Shown here: positions 34,171 to 43,207 of the stretch, piece after piece | Layout: every line of letters begins with the position of its first letter | Position numbering within the stretch: position 1 is the stretch's first letter | Source of the DNA: Stenomitos frigidus ULC18 | GTDB taxonomy: Bacteria; Cyanobacteriota; Cyanobacteriia; Leptolyngbyales; Leptolyngbyaceae | Length of the DNA: 45,914 nt | Reading direction: 5' to 3' | NCBI RefSeq assembly: GCF_003003795.1 | Contig: NZ_PVWK01000058.1 | Span: 1 to 45,914 of the forward strand | The notes under the pieces: model-generated | Seen by the model: the letters and a program-made list of their open reading frames with translations, nothing else | What the model was told of the DNA's origin: nothing | Databases searched by the model: none | Made by a program: the position numbers and the translations under genes

Positions 34171-34351
34171 CAACCTTTGAGGCAGGATCTGGTTAACTGA
34201 CAAAACTGTGGCATCATTGCCCGAACGGCCATCACCTTAGCCCTCTCCCAAATTGGGAGAGGGAAGCGGAACAAGATCGCTCCAAAGCCTTCTCTCAGAG
34301 GAGGATAGGTGAGGGCAAGAGAGTTTGGTCAGTCAACCTTTGAGGTCAGGA
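34171..34351. repeat. MITE-like element with flanking direct repeats
   Basis: Imperfect 19-bp terminal inverted repeats (34191-34209 and 34320-34338, 16 of 19 matching) enclose an internal palindrome CCCTCTCCCAA-A-TTGGGAGAGGG (34241-34263), the widespread cyanobacterial CCCTCTCCC repeat. CAACCTTTGAGGCAGGA (34171-34187) recurs as CAACCTTTGAGGTCAGGA (34334-34351). The element fills the gap before the GNAT gene. Confidence 0.6.
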
Positions 34352-34427
34352 CTTATAGTTCAGTGCATTGGAGTGATCACCGCTGTATCTGTAAAGCAAG
34401 ATGAGAAAGAACAAGAGGTAAGCATCT

Positions 34428-35678
34428 GTGGAATCCTCTATGCCTGCTAATCCCAGCACAACGACTAAGCCCCAAGGCTCGATCGCCATCCAGATTATCC
34501 CAGTGAAAACTGCGGTAGAGCAGGAATGGTTTTTCGACGTTCCGGCGGTTGTGTATGCGAACGATCCCAATTGGGTGCCTCCCTTACGCAGCAGTATTGC
34601 CAAGCAGTTAGCGTCCACAAACCCATTTTTTCAGTACGGGCGCTTGCAGCAGTTTGTGGCAGTGAGGGGTGAGGAGATAGGAGAGAGGGGTAAAGAAGCA
34701 AAACCTTCACTTCTCGGTCGGATTGTGGCGGTGGTGAACGATCGGCTCATCGATCGCGAAGGTCAAAAAGTTGGGCTCTTTGGCTACTTTGAATGCGTGC
34801 CCGATTTTACTGTCGCGAAGGCATTGTTGGATGCAGCGTGTCAGTGGTTGCGGGAACAGGGCATGACAATCGTGCGGGGGCCGATCGACCTTTCCACTCA
34901 TAACAATTGTCTGTTCTTAGTGGATGGGTTTGACTCGCCACCGATGATGATGATGCCCTACAACCCGCCCTACTACCCGCAATTTGTGGAGCAGGACGGT
35001 TGGCAAAAGGCAAAGGATGCCTATGCGTATAACTTTCCGTTGGATAAACCGCTGTCGCCAGAGTTTGAAAAGGGTTACCGCATTGCGTTGAAATCGGGTG
35101 TTACTTTCCGTCCCTTGCGCACTAAAGGTGAGGGCTTTGAGCAGGATTGCATTAGTTTGTATAACCTGTTTACGAAAGCCTTTTCAAATAACTGGAGTTC
35201 CACACCACGTACACAAGAAGAGTTTCTGGAGGAAGCGAAAGATTTGCAGAGTTTAGTTGATCCAGATGTGTTTCCGATCGCTGAATACAACGGAGAAATG
35301 ATTGGTTTCTGGATGGGTTTACCGGATTACAACATTCCGCTCAAACATGTGAATGGCAAGCTGAATTGGCTTGGCATCCTCAAGTTTCTCTGGTATCGCC
35401 GCCAGATTGATCAGGGACGAGTAATTGCCATTTGTTCACTGCCAGAGTTCCGCCGCAAAATGGTGCCGTTGGGACTGATCTACTTGGGTATGCAAGGTGG
35501 TATTCAAAAAGGTAAACCCTACAAACGCGCGGAACTTTCCTGGGTTTATGAGGACAATTTCCCCTCTCGTAAACTCATAGAAGCCTCTGGCGGCACAATT
35601 TATAAAACCTACCGCATTTATGAAAAGGCGCTTGTTGATCAAGTTGTGAATCAACTACCTTCAGCTTCTCGACCCTGA
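34428..35678 (+). CDS. GNAT-fold acyltransferase, probable bacterial ceramide synthase type
   Basis: A 416-residue protein of the family with the pattern VYANDPNWVPPLRSS, NPFFQYGRLQQF, GLFGYFECVPDF, GMTIVRGPIDLSTHN, LVDGFDSPPMMMMPYNPPYY and DAYAYNF, which databases usually call N-acetyltransferase. The Caulobacter ceramide synthase bCerS is also described as a GNAT-type acyltransferase. I infer N-acylation of a 3-keto long-chain base because the next gene (24 bases on) is a CerR-type reductase and an Spt-like gene lies upstream. GTG 34428 has AGAGG 9 bases before; ATG 34440 is an alternative. Nothing in the sequence alone proves the substrate. Confidence 0.75.
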   Translation: MESSMPANPSTTTKPQGSIAIQIIPVKTAVEQEWFFDVPAVVYANDPNWVPPLRSSIAKQLASTNPFFQYGRLQQFVAVRGEEIGERGKEAKPSLLGRIVAVVNDRLIDREGQKVGLFGYFECVPDFTVAKALLDAACQWLREQGMTIVRGPIDLSTHNNCLFLVDGFDSPPMMMMPYNPPYYPQFVEQDGWQKAKDAYAYNFPLDKPLSPEFEKGYRIALKSGVTFRPLRTKGEGFEQDCISLYNLFTKAFSNNWSSTPRTQEEFLEEAKDLQSLVDPDVFPIAEYNGEMIGFWMGLPDYNIPLKHVNGKLNWLGILKFLWYRRQIDQGRVIAICSLPEFRRKMVPLGLIYLGMQGGIQKGKPYKRAELSWVYEDNFPSRKLIEASGGTIYKTYRIYEKALVDQVVNQLPSASRP

Positions 35679-35701
35679 GTAAAGTGGCTATTGTTTGATC
35701 T

Positions 35702-36673
35702 ATGAAAGCATTCGTAACTGGGGCAAATGGCTTTTCGGCATCCCATCTGATCAAAGCATTAGAACAACGTGGTGATTTCGTTGTGGGTTTGGTGCGACAG
35801 TCCAGCGATCGCTCACGACTGGAGGGATGCCACGTTGAGCTAGTGTACGCGGATTTGTGCGACGTTGAAGCTCTGAAAACAGCCATGACGGGTGTGGATG
35901 TGGTCTTCCACGTTGCTGCTTATGTGGAATTGGGTCTTGTCAACGCGGCAGAAATGGCGCGTGTCAATGTAGAAGGTACGCGTGCAGTGCTGACAGCGGC
36001 GCAGGCAGTGGGAGTTCCCAAGATGGTGTATTGCAGCACGATCGGTATTTTTGGCGATACACAAGGGCGTGTGATTGATGAAACGTTTGAGCGCACCCAG
36101 AAGGATTTTTCGTCGGCCTACGATCGCACTAAGTACGACGCCCAGCAACTGGTTGATCAAGCTGCGGATCAAGGATTCCATGTCGTTAGCGTCTTACCAT
36201 CGGGAATTTTTGGTGCCGACGATCCACACTTTGGGCCTGTCGTGAAGCAGTTTCTCAAAGGCAGGCTCAAGCTGTGGGCAGGGGGCGATCGAGTCACGGG
36301 TATTGTGCATGTGGATGATTTAGCAACAGCGATGCTCTTGGCAGCCGAAAAAGGTCGGCGGGGAGACCGTTACATCATTTCGGCTGGCGACATGACAACG
36401 CGTGAAATGTTTGCGCTACTGAGCAAGGAATCTGGTGTGCCTGCCCCAGCCGAAACGCCAGAAGCTGTAGTGCGGTTGGTGGGTAATCTACTTGACCCGA
36501 TCGGGCGTCTCTTTTCTTGGCAACCACCGCTGAGTCGAGAGCGTGTGCATTATGTGTACGATCGCTGTGTGCGTGTGGATGGCAGCAAGGCTCGCCGAGA
36601 GCTCGGTTGGGCACCGCGATCGGTGGAAAAGACGATTAGAGAGTTGGTGACGGGGACGCGAAATGCGGAATGA
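35702..36673 (+). CDS. NAD(P)-dependent epimerase/reductase, probable ceramide reductase (CerR-like)
   Basis: A 323-residue extended SDR. The Rossmann motif is TGANGFSASHL, in place of the usual GxxGFIG; Ser in YCSTIGIFG and YDRTK give the catalytic Ser, Tyr and Lys. It resembles dihydroflavonol-reductase-like and 3-beta-HSD-like enzymes that reduce ketones with NADPH. In the described bacterial route an enzyme of this class (CerR) reduces the 3-keto group after acylation. Here it follows the GNAT gene by 24 bases on the same strand, fitting that order. UDP-sugar or hopanoid-type substrates are alternatives. Confidence 0.8.
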   Translation: MKAFVTGANGFSASHLIKALEQRGDFVVGLVRQSSDRSRLEGCHVELVYADLCDVEALKTAMTGVDVVFHVAAYVELGLVNAAEMARVNVEGTRAVLTAAQAVGVPKMVYCSTIGIFGDTQGRVIDETFERTQKDFSSAYDRTKYDAQQLVDQAADQGFHVVSVLPSGIFGADDPHFGPVVKQFLKGRLKLWAGGDRVTGIVHVDDLATAMLLAAEKGRRGDRYIISAGDMTTREMFALLSKESGVPAPAETPEAVVRLVGNLLDPIGRLFSWQPPLSRERVHYVYDRCVRVDGSKARRELGWAPRSVEKTIRELVTGTRNAE

Positions 36674-36749
36674 GGCCTTCACTCTTAGCTACTGTCTTGA
36701 CCTAGCGACTGTCTTAACCGCTGAGGCCCCACTGTTTATCCACTAAACT

Positions 36750-38540
36750 CTATTTCTGTTCTTTTGCCAGTTGCCGTTTGTTTTTTCTGCTCTCTCCCAC
36801 CAGGGCTGCAACCTGATCTAACAGTGGATACGGCTCGATCGGTTTGGTGAGGTAGGCATCCGCTCCTGCTTCTAAGTGATCGCCTGATGTGTTTTGTTCG
36901 ACAAGCATTAGAATTTTAGTGGCTTGCAGAGCAGGGTGCTGATGTACAAAGTAGAGGATGTCATCACTCTGCATATCGGGCAAGTGCCGATTGATGATGA
37001 TGAGGCAAGGATGCAACAGTTCAATTTGTCGCATGGCTGTCGATCCATCAATCATCCAAACAACCTGGCAATCTGTGGCAGTGAGCAAATCACAGATCAA
37101 CATGGCGGTTTCATCGTGATCTTCAATCAACACAATGCGTTCGCCAACGGGTAGAGGGTGAGTGGCTGCGTCGGTTTCCAGAAGATTGGCCGTGATCGCC
37201 GGTAAAGTCTTGCTATTGCTTTTGGTCGACTGGGCGATCGGCTGGGCAGGCAACCATACAGTAAAGGTTGATCCAACACCAACGGTAGAGTGAACTTCAA
37301 TACGACCGTTGTGAAGTTCAACCAGCTGTTTGGTTAGGGCCAGTCCCAAACCTGTCCCCTCATAGGTGCGATTTAAGGCGCTGTCAAGCTGCTGAAACAT
37401 TTGAAATAGCAGAGGACGCTGGCTTTCTGAAATACCGATGCCTGTATCTTCAACCTGAAACATGGCAATGTTCTGCTTGTTGCCAAACCGCAGCGTCACA
37501 TGCCCACCTTCAGGCGTAAATTTAATAGCGTTAGTGAGTAGATTCAACAAAATTTGGCTGACTCGACGTGGATCGGCTGTGAAAGCATCATCTTCAGGGT
37601 GATTGCTGCCTGAGACTGAGCTTTGGGAGTCGCGCTGTAGCGTTCTCAGGGTGAGCTCAACCCCCTTAGAGCGTGCCCGTTCTTGAAGCATTTGCAGGCT
37701 TTGATGTGCAATCTGAGACAACGAGAACGATCGGACATTCAGTACCGCTCTGCCTGCCTCTACTTGCGACACATCCAAAATGTCATTAATGAGTTCCAAT
37801 AGATGCTCACCGCTGCGTTTGATCAGTTTGAGATACCCCTCCTGCTTTTGGAGTTGCAGGAAGTGTACCTCTGGTTTCAACGTCATGAAGCGCAGCAGGG
37901 TGTCTGCCATACCGATGACGCAGGTGAGGGGTGTTCGCAGTTCATGGCTCATGGCAGCCAGAAACTCAGTTTTGGTACGGCTGGCAGCTTGAGCCGCTAG
38001 AAGTGCATCCTGTACCTGGAGGCGTTCCATCGCATGCTGTTCTAGTAAGGACTCCTGTTGCTGGATCTGAGTCTGCAGTTGAGTCTGAGGGGCAATGAGA
38101 ACGTCTGTCAGTCGCAGCGTAAACTCGCTCTGCACAGCTGGATCATTTGCCTGTAGCTGTTCACGGGCTTCCTGCAAACGGCGAACGGAGACAGGCTCAT
38201 CCTGAAGTTGGCTGCTGAGCGTTGCCATAAACGCTGCGATCGCGTCTGGCACAAAGGTGAGCTCAACCTGATACTGCAATGGTTCCGTGCACAGTGGCAC
38301 AGCCTCTGCTAGCAGCAAACCACTAAATTGACGCGAGACAACGAGCAGGAAACGCTTAGGCTGCTCAGTGGTTGCGTGATCAACAGGCATCATTGCTTCC
38401 GTGAACCTCCACACGGTTTCATCAAAGGCTTGGGCTGTTTGGTTCAAGACACTGCCAAGCTGATCAAACATCTGGTGTGGAAGCACTCGACTCAGACTAA
38501 CGCTTCGGTTGGAAGGCATTTCACGGACTGACAAGGACAA
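36750..38540 (-). CDS. Hybrid histidine kinase with DICT-like sensor and degenerate receiver
   Basis: A 596-residue soluble kinase. Residues 55-112 (RFLLVVSRQFSGLLLAEA, YQVELTFVPDAIAAFM) resemble the DICT sensory domain. A coiled coil follows (about 120-190), then HisKA with phospho-acceptor His199 (SHELRTP), HATPase with NLLTNAIKF, DTGIGI and GTGLGLALTK. The C-terminal receiver (468-585) has the acidic pair Glu473/Asp474 and Lys566 but reads IIIN where the Asp should be, so Asn517 replaces the phosphorylated Asp (codon at 36990-36992). The receiver is probably a pseudo-receiver acting by protein contact. The input and target regulator are unknown. Confidence 0.9.
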   Translation of the reverse strand: MSLSVREMPSNRSVSLSRVLPHQMFDQLGSVLNQTAQAFDETVWRFTEAMMPVDHATTEQPKRFLLVVSRQFSGLLLAEAVPLCTEPLQYQVELTFVPDAIAAFMATLSSQLQDEPVSVRRLQEAREQLQANDPAVQSEFTLRLTDVLIAPQTQLQTQIQQQESLLEQHAMERLQVQDALLAAQAASRTKTEFLAAMSHELRTPLTCVIGMADTLLRFMTLKPEVHFLQLQKQEGYLKLIKRSGEHLLELINDILDVSQVEAGRAVLNVRSFSLSQIAHQSLQMLQERARSKGVELTLRTLQRDSQSSVSGSNHPEDDAFTADPRRVSQILLNLLTNAIKFTPEGGHVTLRFGNKQNIAMFQVEDTGIGISESQRPLLFQMFQQLDSALNRTYEGTGLGLALTKQLVELHNGRIEVHSTVGVGSTFTVWLPAQPIAQSTKSNSKTLPAITANLLETDAATHPLPVGERIVLIEDHDETAMLICDLLTATDCQVVWMIDGSTAMRQIELLHPCLIIINRHLPDMQSDDILYFVHQHPALQATKILMLVEQNTSGDHLEAGADAYLTKPIEPYPLLDQVAALVGESRKNKRQLAKEQK

Positions 38541-38661
38541 AGGCTGGAATGCTCAAGCCTACTATAGCGGGTATCAACGTGATGAAAAACGCAAACATTG
38601 TAAAGGGAATGTAGCCTCTGAACGCCACCCTTCTGTTTGATCGGCTGGCAGAGAGGCGCGC

Positions 38662-39753
38662 TCACTGCTGCTGCGCTTGCTGCTCCTGACGTTTGATCAG
38701 CGCGCCGTTGGTGGTCGGTGTAGAGAGGGGTTGTGATTGGCTTGAACGCGATCGACGTGAGAGCGATCGTCCACTGCCACCCCGATAGACGGTAATCAAC
38801 TCGGCGCAGATGCTGACAGCAATTTCTGCGGGTGTCAAAGCACCTAAATCGAGACCGATCGGCGCGTAAACCGCTTGTAGTTGAGATGCGACTGAGGCCT
38901 CTTCTACGCCGGGAATGCTCTCTTGTTGGAGCGCTTGTAAAACCGTTCTGACTCGCTTTTCGCTACCAATCATGCCAATGTATTGGGGCGATCGGGGCAG
39001 CAGTACTTTCAATGCTGCTAGATCATGCTGATAACCGCGTGTCACCAGTGCGACGTAAAGCTGTGGGCTCGCGTTCACTGTGGCAATGGCGGTAGCAATT
39101 GGTTGAGCCAGGATGGTGGCGTCAGGAAACCGCTGGACATTGGCAAACTCCGGGCGATCGTCCTGTACCGCGACATGAAAATCAAGCAGATGTGCCATTT
39201 GCGCCAGAGGCACTGCTACGTGACCCGCTCCAATGATGAGTAGTGTGGGTGGTGGGAGGAGAGGCAGGGTGAAGGTGGGGAAGTGGGCTTCGACGTGAGC
39301 GCTCAGCCGAACGGGTGTGGGGTGTGGGGTGTGGGGTGTGGAGAGGTAGGGCGATCGCTCTGGTGCCATGGGGATGACCAAACAGCCGGATTGTCCAGTG
39401 TGTAGAAGGGCTACGATTTGGTTCGCAAGGGCGATCGCGCCGTCACCCTGCCAGCGTTCCAACCAAACCTGCATCATGCCACCGCAAATACCCTGCTTGG
39501 TGTGCTCCAGATTGCCCGATAGGTCGATATCAACCAGTTGCTTCTGGCCTGTTACTAAGACGTGCCTGGCTCGCTCGATGACGCTGGCTTCACCTGCACC
39601 ACCACCGATCGTACCAATCGTGCTGCCATCACAACAAAGCAGGATCATTGCACCTACTTCTCTAGGTACCGAGCCCTTCACATCAACGACCGCTGCCAGT
39701 ACAACCGATCCTTTCTGAAGTTCGGTGGCAAGCTGTTGATAGATGTTAAGCAT
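38662..39753 (-). CDS. XdhC family molybdenum-enzyme maturation protein
   Basis: A 363-residue protein of the XdhC/CoxI type, which supplies the sulfurated molybdenum cofactor to xanthine-dehydrogenase-type enzymes. N-terminal CoxI domain: VDVKGSVPREVGAMILL, GTIGGGAGEASVI, LEHTKQGICGGMMQVWLE. C-terminal Rossmann domain: LIIGAGHVAVPLAQMAHLL, VTRGYQHDLAAL, YIGMIGSEKR and GLDLGALTPAEIAVSICAEL. The linker is Pro/His-rich and partly encoded by a tandem heptamer repeat (39313-39340). No molybdenum hydroxylase gene is in view. Confidence 0.9.
   Translation of the reverse strand: MLNIYQQLATELQKGSVVLAAVVDVKGSVPREVGAMILLCCDGSTIGTIGGGAGEASVIERARHVLVTGQKQLVDIDLSGNLEHTKQGICGGMMQVWLERWQGDGAIALANQIVALLHTGQSGCLVIPMAPERSPYLSTPHTPHPTPVRLSAHVEAHFPTFTLPLLPPPTLLIIGAGHVAVPLAQMAHLLDFHVAVQDDRPEFANVQRFPDATILAQPIATAIATVNASPQLYVALVTRGYQHDLAALKVLLPRSPQYIGMIGSEKRVRTVLQALQQESIPGVEEASVASQLQAVYAPIGLDLGALTPAEIAVSICAELITVYRGGSGRSLSRRSRSSQSQPLSTPTTNGALIKRQEQQAQQQ
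39313..39340. repeat. Four tandem GGGTGTG heptamers inside the XdhC gene
   Basis: GGGTGTG is repeated four times without change and encodes the TPHTPHPTP stretch in the XdhC linker on the other strand. Copy-number changes by one unit would shift the frame. The same heptamer appears twice at 45399-45412 between genes. Confidence 0.8.
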
Positions 39754-39850
39754 GAGCTATGGCAGGTGAAACGATCGTTCGCATTGTAAGAGATGCGCGA
39801 TCGTGGTTCAGTATCGCTTGTGTTCAGCAGCGGCTTGTTAATCTATATGA

Positions 39851-42262
39851 TCAACGTGTATGCGGTTGTGCTGTGACAAGATCTTGTGTCAAGCGAACTT
39901 GCACAATTTGACCTGGCTGGATGATGGCAGGTTTAGGCGCAGTCAGAAGGGTGGTCGCTGCTCCAGCTGCCGCTCCGCCCAGTGCCCCCAAGCCTACGGA
40001 ACCGCTCAGCGCCCCTAGCACGCCGCCTGCTAGCACTCCAATACCAGAATTACGTGCCAGATTGTTACCCTCAACCTTACGGGCACCGTCTAGCGCCTCA
40101 GACTGTGCGGCCAGTGGTACGGTGCGCCCTGCCACGACGATCGCCTGTGTAACAAACTGACTGCCTGACGCTGTAGTCTCAAACCGTCCCGTGACGGTAC
40201 TACCTGCGGGTGCTAGAAGGTTTCCAGAGACATCTCGTAGTTCTGTCAGTAGAACGAGTATTTCTTGCTGCGGACTCTCTGCCTTCAACGTTAAGGTGGA
40301 GTTGCCAGGATAACGCAGGTTCAGAGTGCTGCCAGCAGGTAGTAAAACGTTGGGTGCGGCAGGCTTGAAGGCTTGGCGAACGCCAGCTGATGCGTTTGGC
40401 AGACTGTTGAGTGGCTGACCAACTCCAGCAGTGCGAGACGTTGGCGGTAGTGGTTGTCCAAAATCTACAACTGACGTCGGTGCTGGATCGGTAGGCGGCT
40501 GCCTGACGGTAGTGGCGTCGTAACCGGGAGTCACCGACACAGTGGTGGTTGGCGACTGTAGCGGCGCTTGCAGTGGCACTATGTTCAGCGGTGGAGCGAG
40601 ATTTGCGCTTGAGGTTGGCTGTCTCACCGTATTAGCATCGTAGGATGGTTGCACGACTGCTGGCTGGACGATCGTCGGTGGAGTCTGTTGCAGCAACGGG
40701 AGCACCTCAACGGGTGGGGTCAGCGTCGCATTGGGAGCGAAAACAGAAGTCGGCGGCGTTGGTTCAACTGCTGGTGCGACTCTTGTGGGCAGACCTAAGC
40801 TTGGTGACCCAACCCGGATCAAGGGTGGCACACTCACGCTTGGCTGAGCCTTAGAACTGGGTTGAACATTGAAACTAGAACTGGCAGGTACACTATCGGG
40901 CGGAGCCTCTATGGGAGCGTCAGGTTGCCTGAATTGAGCTGGAGCAGGGCTGGGTGATACACCAGGAGCGCTTAATGGTGGCACACTCACACTCGGTGTC
41001 GGTGCTAAGGACGCTGCTGCCAACGTCGTTGGGATCTCTAACGGCGACAGACTTAGTGTTGGAGCAGCCTGTGTTGTCATGATCTGTGGAGTCGAACGGC
41101 TAGTAACTTTAGCAGGAGGCTTAACAGCCGGTGTACTGCTAAGACTGGTAGCCGATCGTGGCACTGAAGCGGCAGCCGAGCGTGGGGTTGGATCGGCAGC
41201 CGACTGTGGGATTGGCTCAACAGGCTTCGTCGGAGTCGGTACGGATGGCTGAAGGGCTGTCTTGTTGAAGGGAGGCGTAGCAGTGGAAGAACGAGTAGTG
41301 GGCGTTGGAACCGCGATCGTGACCCCGCTTTGAGTATCCACAGCGACATTTGGATCGATTGGAGGCGCAGCTACGGGCGACAGCGGTGTCTCTGCCTGTG
41401 TGCCAGCCTGTGTAGCGGGTGTCGGCGAGGGCGGTAAAGCAGGAGCAAGCGCTACAGGTGTGGTTGGAGGAGCAGTGAGGTTAGGCACGACAACAGAAGG
41501 CTTACTATTAGCTCTACCAGCCGTAGTGGGGTTGGTAGCGGTTGAAAATTGACTGCTTGCTGTGGGCTGTGAGGGGATATTGCTGGCTGCGGCTGGCTGC
41601 GACTTGGCGATCGGTGCCTTCGTAACAGCAGCACCTGGAACAGTCGCAGTGGATGCGATCGGTGTCAGTCGAGCTGTCGCTGGCTTAGCAGCTGACTCAG
41701 TGGGAGCAGTCACACTGGTACGCGGCTGGACGGAGGTTGACGGTTTGACCGCTACTGCATTAGCGGAGAGCGACTTGGTGACGAGAGGTTGCAGCATCCA
41801 TCGAGTATTGCCCGCTCGTGCCGCATCATTCCCCACTTTTTGCAGTTTAACTTGACCAGGCGCGAGCGAAACACCGGGTGAAATTTCCATCACGATGCGG
41901 GTGAGACCCGGTTCAAACTGGGATACCCGAATCTGACGCACCGCGCCAGAGTAGGTTTTTTGTGCGCTTACAGCACCGATCGCGGTATCAGGAAGGTCAA
42001 CCACAATGCGAGCCGGTTGAGCCATCAAAAAATAGCGTGGAGTTGTGCCATCTTTCACCGTAATTTCGAGCTGATTTGCCGCCGGATCAAAATTCCAGCT
42101 CGTTAAGGATGCCGCTTGCACGGAAATGAGGTGTGCTTCTGCCGCGATCGTACTCATCATCATGATCGATGCCGCTAGCAACCGCTTTACGACAGACGAC
42201 TGCGTCGATCGCTGGGTGCTTTCAGGCTTGAATTCTGATTCGAATGTTTGGCTTTGCATCAC
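39851..42262 (-). CDS. AMIN-domain secreted Pro-rich protein
   Basis: An 803-residue protein with an N-terminal membrane/signal segment (about 24-50, VVKRLLAASIMMMSTIAAEAHLISVQAA) and an AMIN domain at about 52-145 (LTSWNFDPAANQLEITVKDG, RIVVDLPDTAIG, VRQIRVSQFEPGLTRIVMEI). AMIN domains target proteins to the periplasm or septum by binding peptidoglycan. A 450-residue Pro/Thr/Ser/Ala-rich linker follows with YDANTVRQP/YDATTVRQP repeats, then a C-terminal domain (LPAGSTLNLRYPGNSTLTL ... GSTVTGRFET) and a glycine-rich zipper (GVLAGGVLGALSGSVGLGALGG). A role at the cell wall is likely; no amidase or secretin domain is present. Confidence 0.85.
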   Translation of the reverse strand: MMQSQTFESEFKPESTQRSTQSSVVKRLLAASIMMMSTIAAEAHLISVQAASLTSWNFDPAANQLEITVKDGTTPRYFLMAQPARIVVDLPDTAIGAVSAQKTYSGAVRQIRVSQFEPGLTRIVMEISPGVSLAPGQVKLQKVGNDAARAGNTRWMLQPLVTKSLSANAVAVKPSTSVQPRTSVTAPTESAAKPATARLTPIASTATVPGAAVTKAPIAKSQPAAASNIPSQPTASSQFSTATNPTTAGRANSKPSVVVPNLTAPPTTPVALAPALPPSPTPATQAGTQAETPLSPVAAPPIDPNVAVDTQSGVTIAVPTPTTRSSTATPPFNKTALQPSVPTPTKPVEPIPQSAADPTPRSAAASVPRSATSLSSTPAVKPPAKVTSRSTPQIMTTQAAPTLSLSPLEIPTTLAAASLAPTPSVSVPPLSAPGVSPSPAPAQFRQPDAPIEAPPDSVPASSSFNVQPSSKAQPSVSVPPLIRVGSPSLGLPTRVAPAVEPTPPTSVFAPNATLTPPVEVLPLLQQTPPTIVQPAVVQPSYDANTVRQPTSSANLAPPLNIVPLQAPLQSPTTTVSVTPGYDATTVRQPPTDPAPTSVVDFGQPLPPTSRTAGVGQPLNSLPNASAGVRQAFKPAAPNVLLPAGSTLNLRYPGNSTLTLKAESPQQEILVLLTELRDVSGNLLAPAGSTVTGRFETTASGSQFVTQAIVVAGRTVPLAAQSEALDGARKVEGNNLARNSGIGVLAGGVLGALSGSVGLGALGGAAAGAATTLLTAPKPAIIQPGQIVQVRLTQDLVTAQPHTR

Positions 42263-42332
42263 TTTGTGCTGAACACGTCCACAAATCGGGCTTTTTAATC
42301 TGGCTATAAGGATAGTCGCAACTGAAGCATTT

Positions 42333-42367
42333 AGCCATCAGCTTTCAGCCACCAGCTTTCAGCGTTG
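42333..42367. repeat. Heptamer tandem repeat (STRR type), opposite orientation
   Basis: AGCCATC, AGCTTTC, AGCCACC, AGCTTTC, AGCGTTG lie in tandem in the 330-bp gap between the AMIN gene and the DUF1802 gene. They are the complement of the GCTGATG/GCTGAAA family at 18724-18765. The remainder of this gap contains no gene. Confidence 0.65.
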
Positions 42368-42592
42368 AACCCTTTTGACGTGTAGGTTACGTTAAGGCGC
42401 AACGAGCTGCGTTCCACCAGTGTTAGCTGATCGATAAGGGGCTGATGACTGAGCGGGATGGCTTTTGCTCAAACTACAGGCTGAAAACACACGACTGACC
42501 TCTACCCTATTTAGGGACTGCACCCCTACTCCATCCCATGATGGCACCAGATATAGGGTTTGAATGATTTGTCCGTTAAATTTTGTTGCGTC

Positions 42593-43207
42593 TTACTCTA
42601 GCAAACGGGAAATGTCAGGTGCTTGCTGTGACACGATCGCCCGAATTTGGTCGCAACGCTCACGGTAGTCTCGGTCCTCTAGGGCTGGTGTACTGCCATC
42701 CAGGGGGATCGCCTGGGTTAAGTCAAGCCATGACTTGCAGCCCCCATACGTCGAGTCATAAGGGATCAGTTGCGGTTGAGGAAGGGTGTAGACCCTTAGC
42801 AACAACACCTCAATCGGTTGAGTCGCTTTCCATTGCCGCCGTTCCGCGACAAACGTTTCATTCCAAATGTGAAAGGGGAGTAATGCGGCCACTGTAGCGG
42901 CATCGCTGGTTTGAAGCCGATCAGTAATTATCGCCCATGATCCAAGGCGAACCGTTTCAGGATGCCAACCTGGCTCTACAGGTGTAATCGCATCGGCATA
43001 TTGCTGTTTGACCAGGTGCGATCGCTGGTGCTCATAGGTGGGATATAGTAAAATGCGATCGTGCATGACCGTAAATCTACCGCCAGTCTCACGCAAACCA
43101 CCCTTTCGCAGCAGCACGATCATCTCACCCTGTTCCAGTGCTTTGACCGCTACCTGCCATTCTTTTAAGGCATGCGTCAGTATCTGCGTCACTTGCTCGA
43201 TCGCCAT
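42593..43207 (-). CDS. DUF1802 family protein
   Basis: A 204-residue protein from the ATG at 43207, chosen because AAAGGAA lies just upstream; the frame continues to 43387 without support. The start KEWQVAVKALEQGEMIVLLRKGGLRE and later RFTVMHDRILLYPTYEHQRSHLV are typical of DUF1802, found across cyanobacteria. The C-terminal part ends YRERCDQIRAIVSQ. Function unknown in the whole family; no membrane segments. It appears monocistronic. Confidence 0.85.
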   Translation of the reverse strand: MAIEQVTQILTHALKEWQVAVKALEQGEMIVLLRKGGLRETGGRFTVMHDRILLYPTYEHQRSHLVKQQYADAITPVEPGWHPETVRLGSWAIITDRLQTSDAATVAALLPFHIWNETFVAERRQWKATQPIEVLLLRVYTLPQPQLIPYDSTYGGCKSWLDLTQAIPLDGSTPALEDRDYRERCDQIRAIVSQQAPDISRLLE

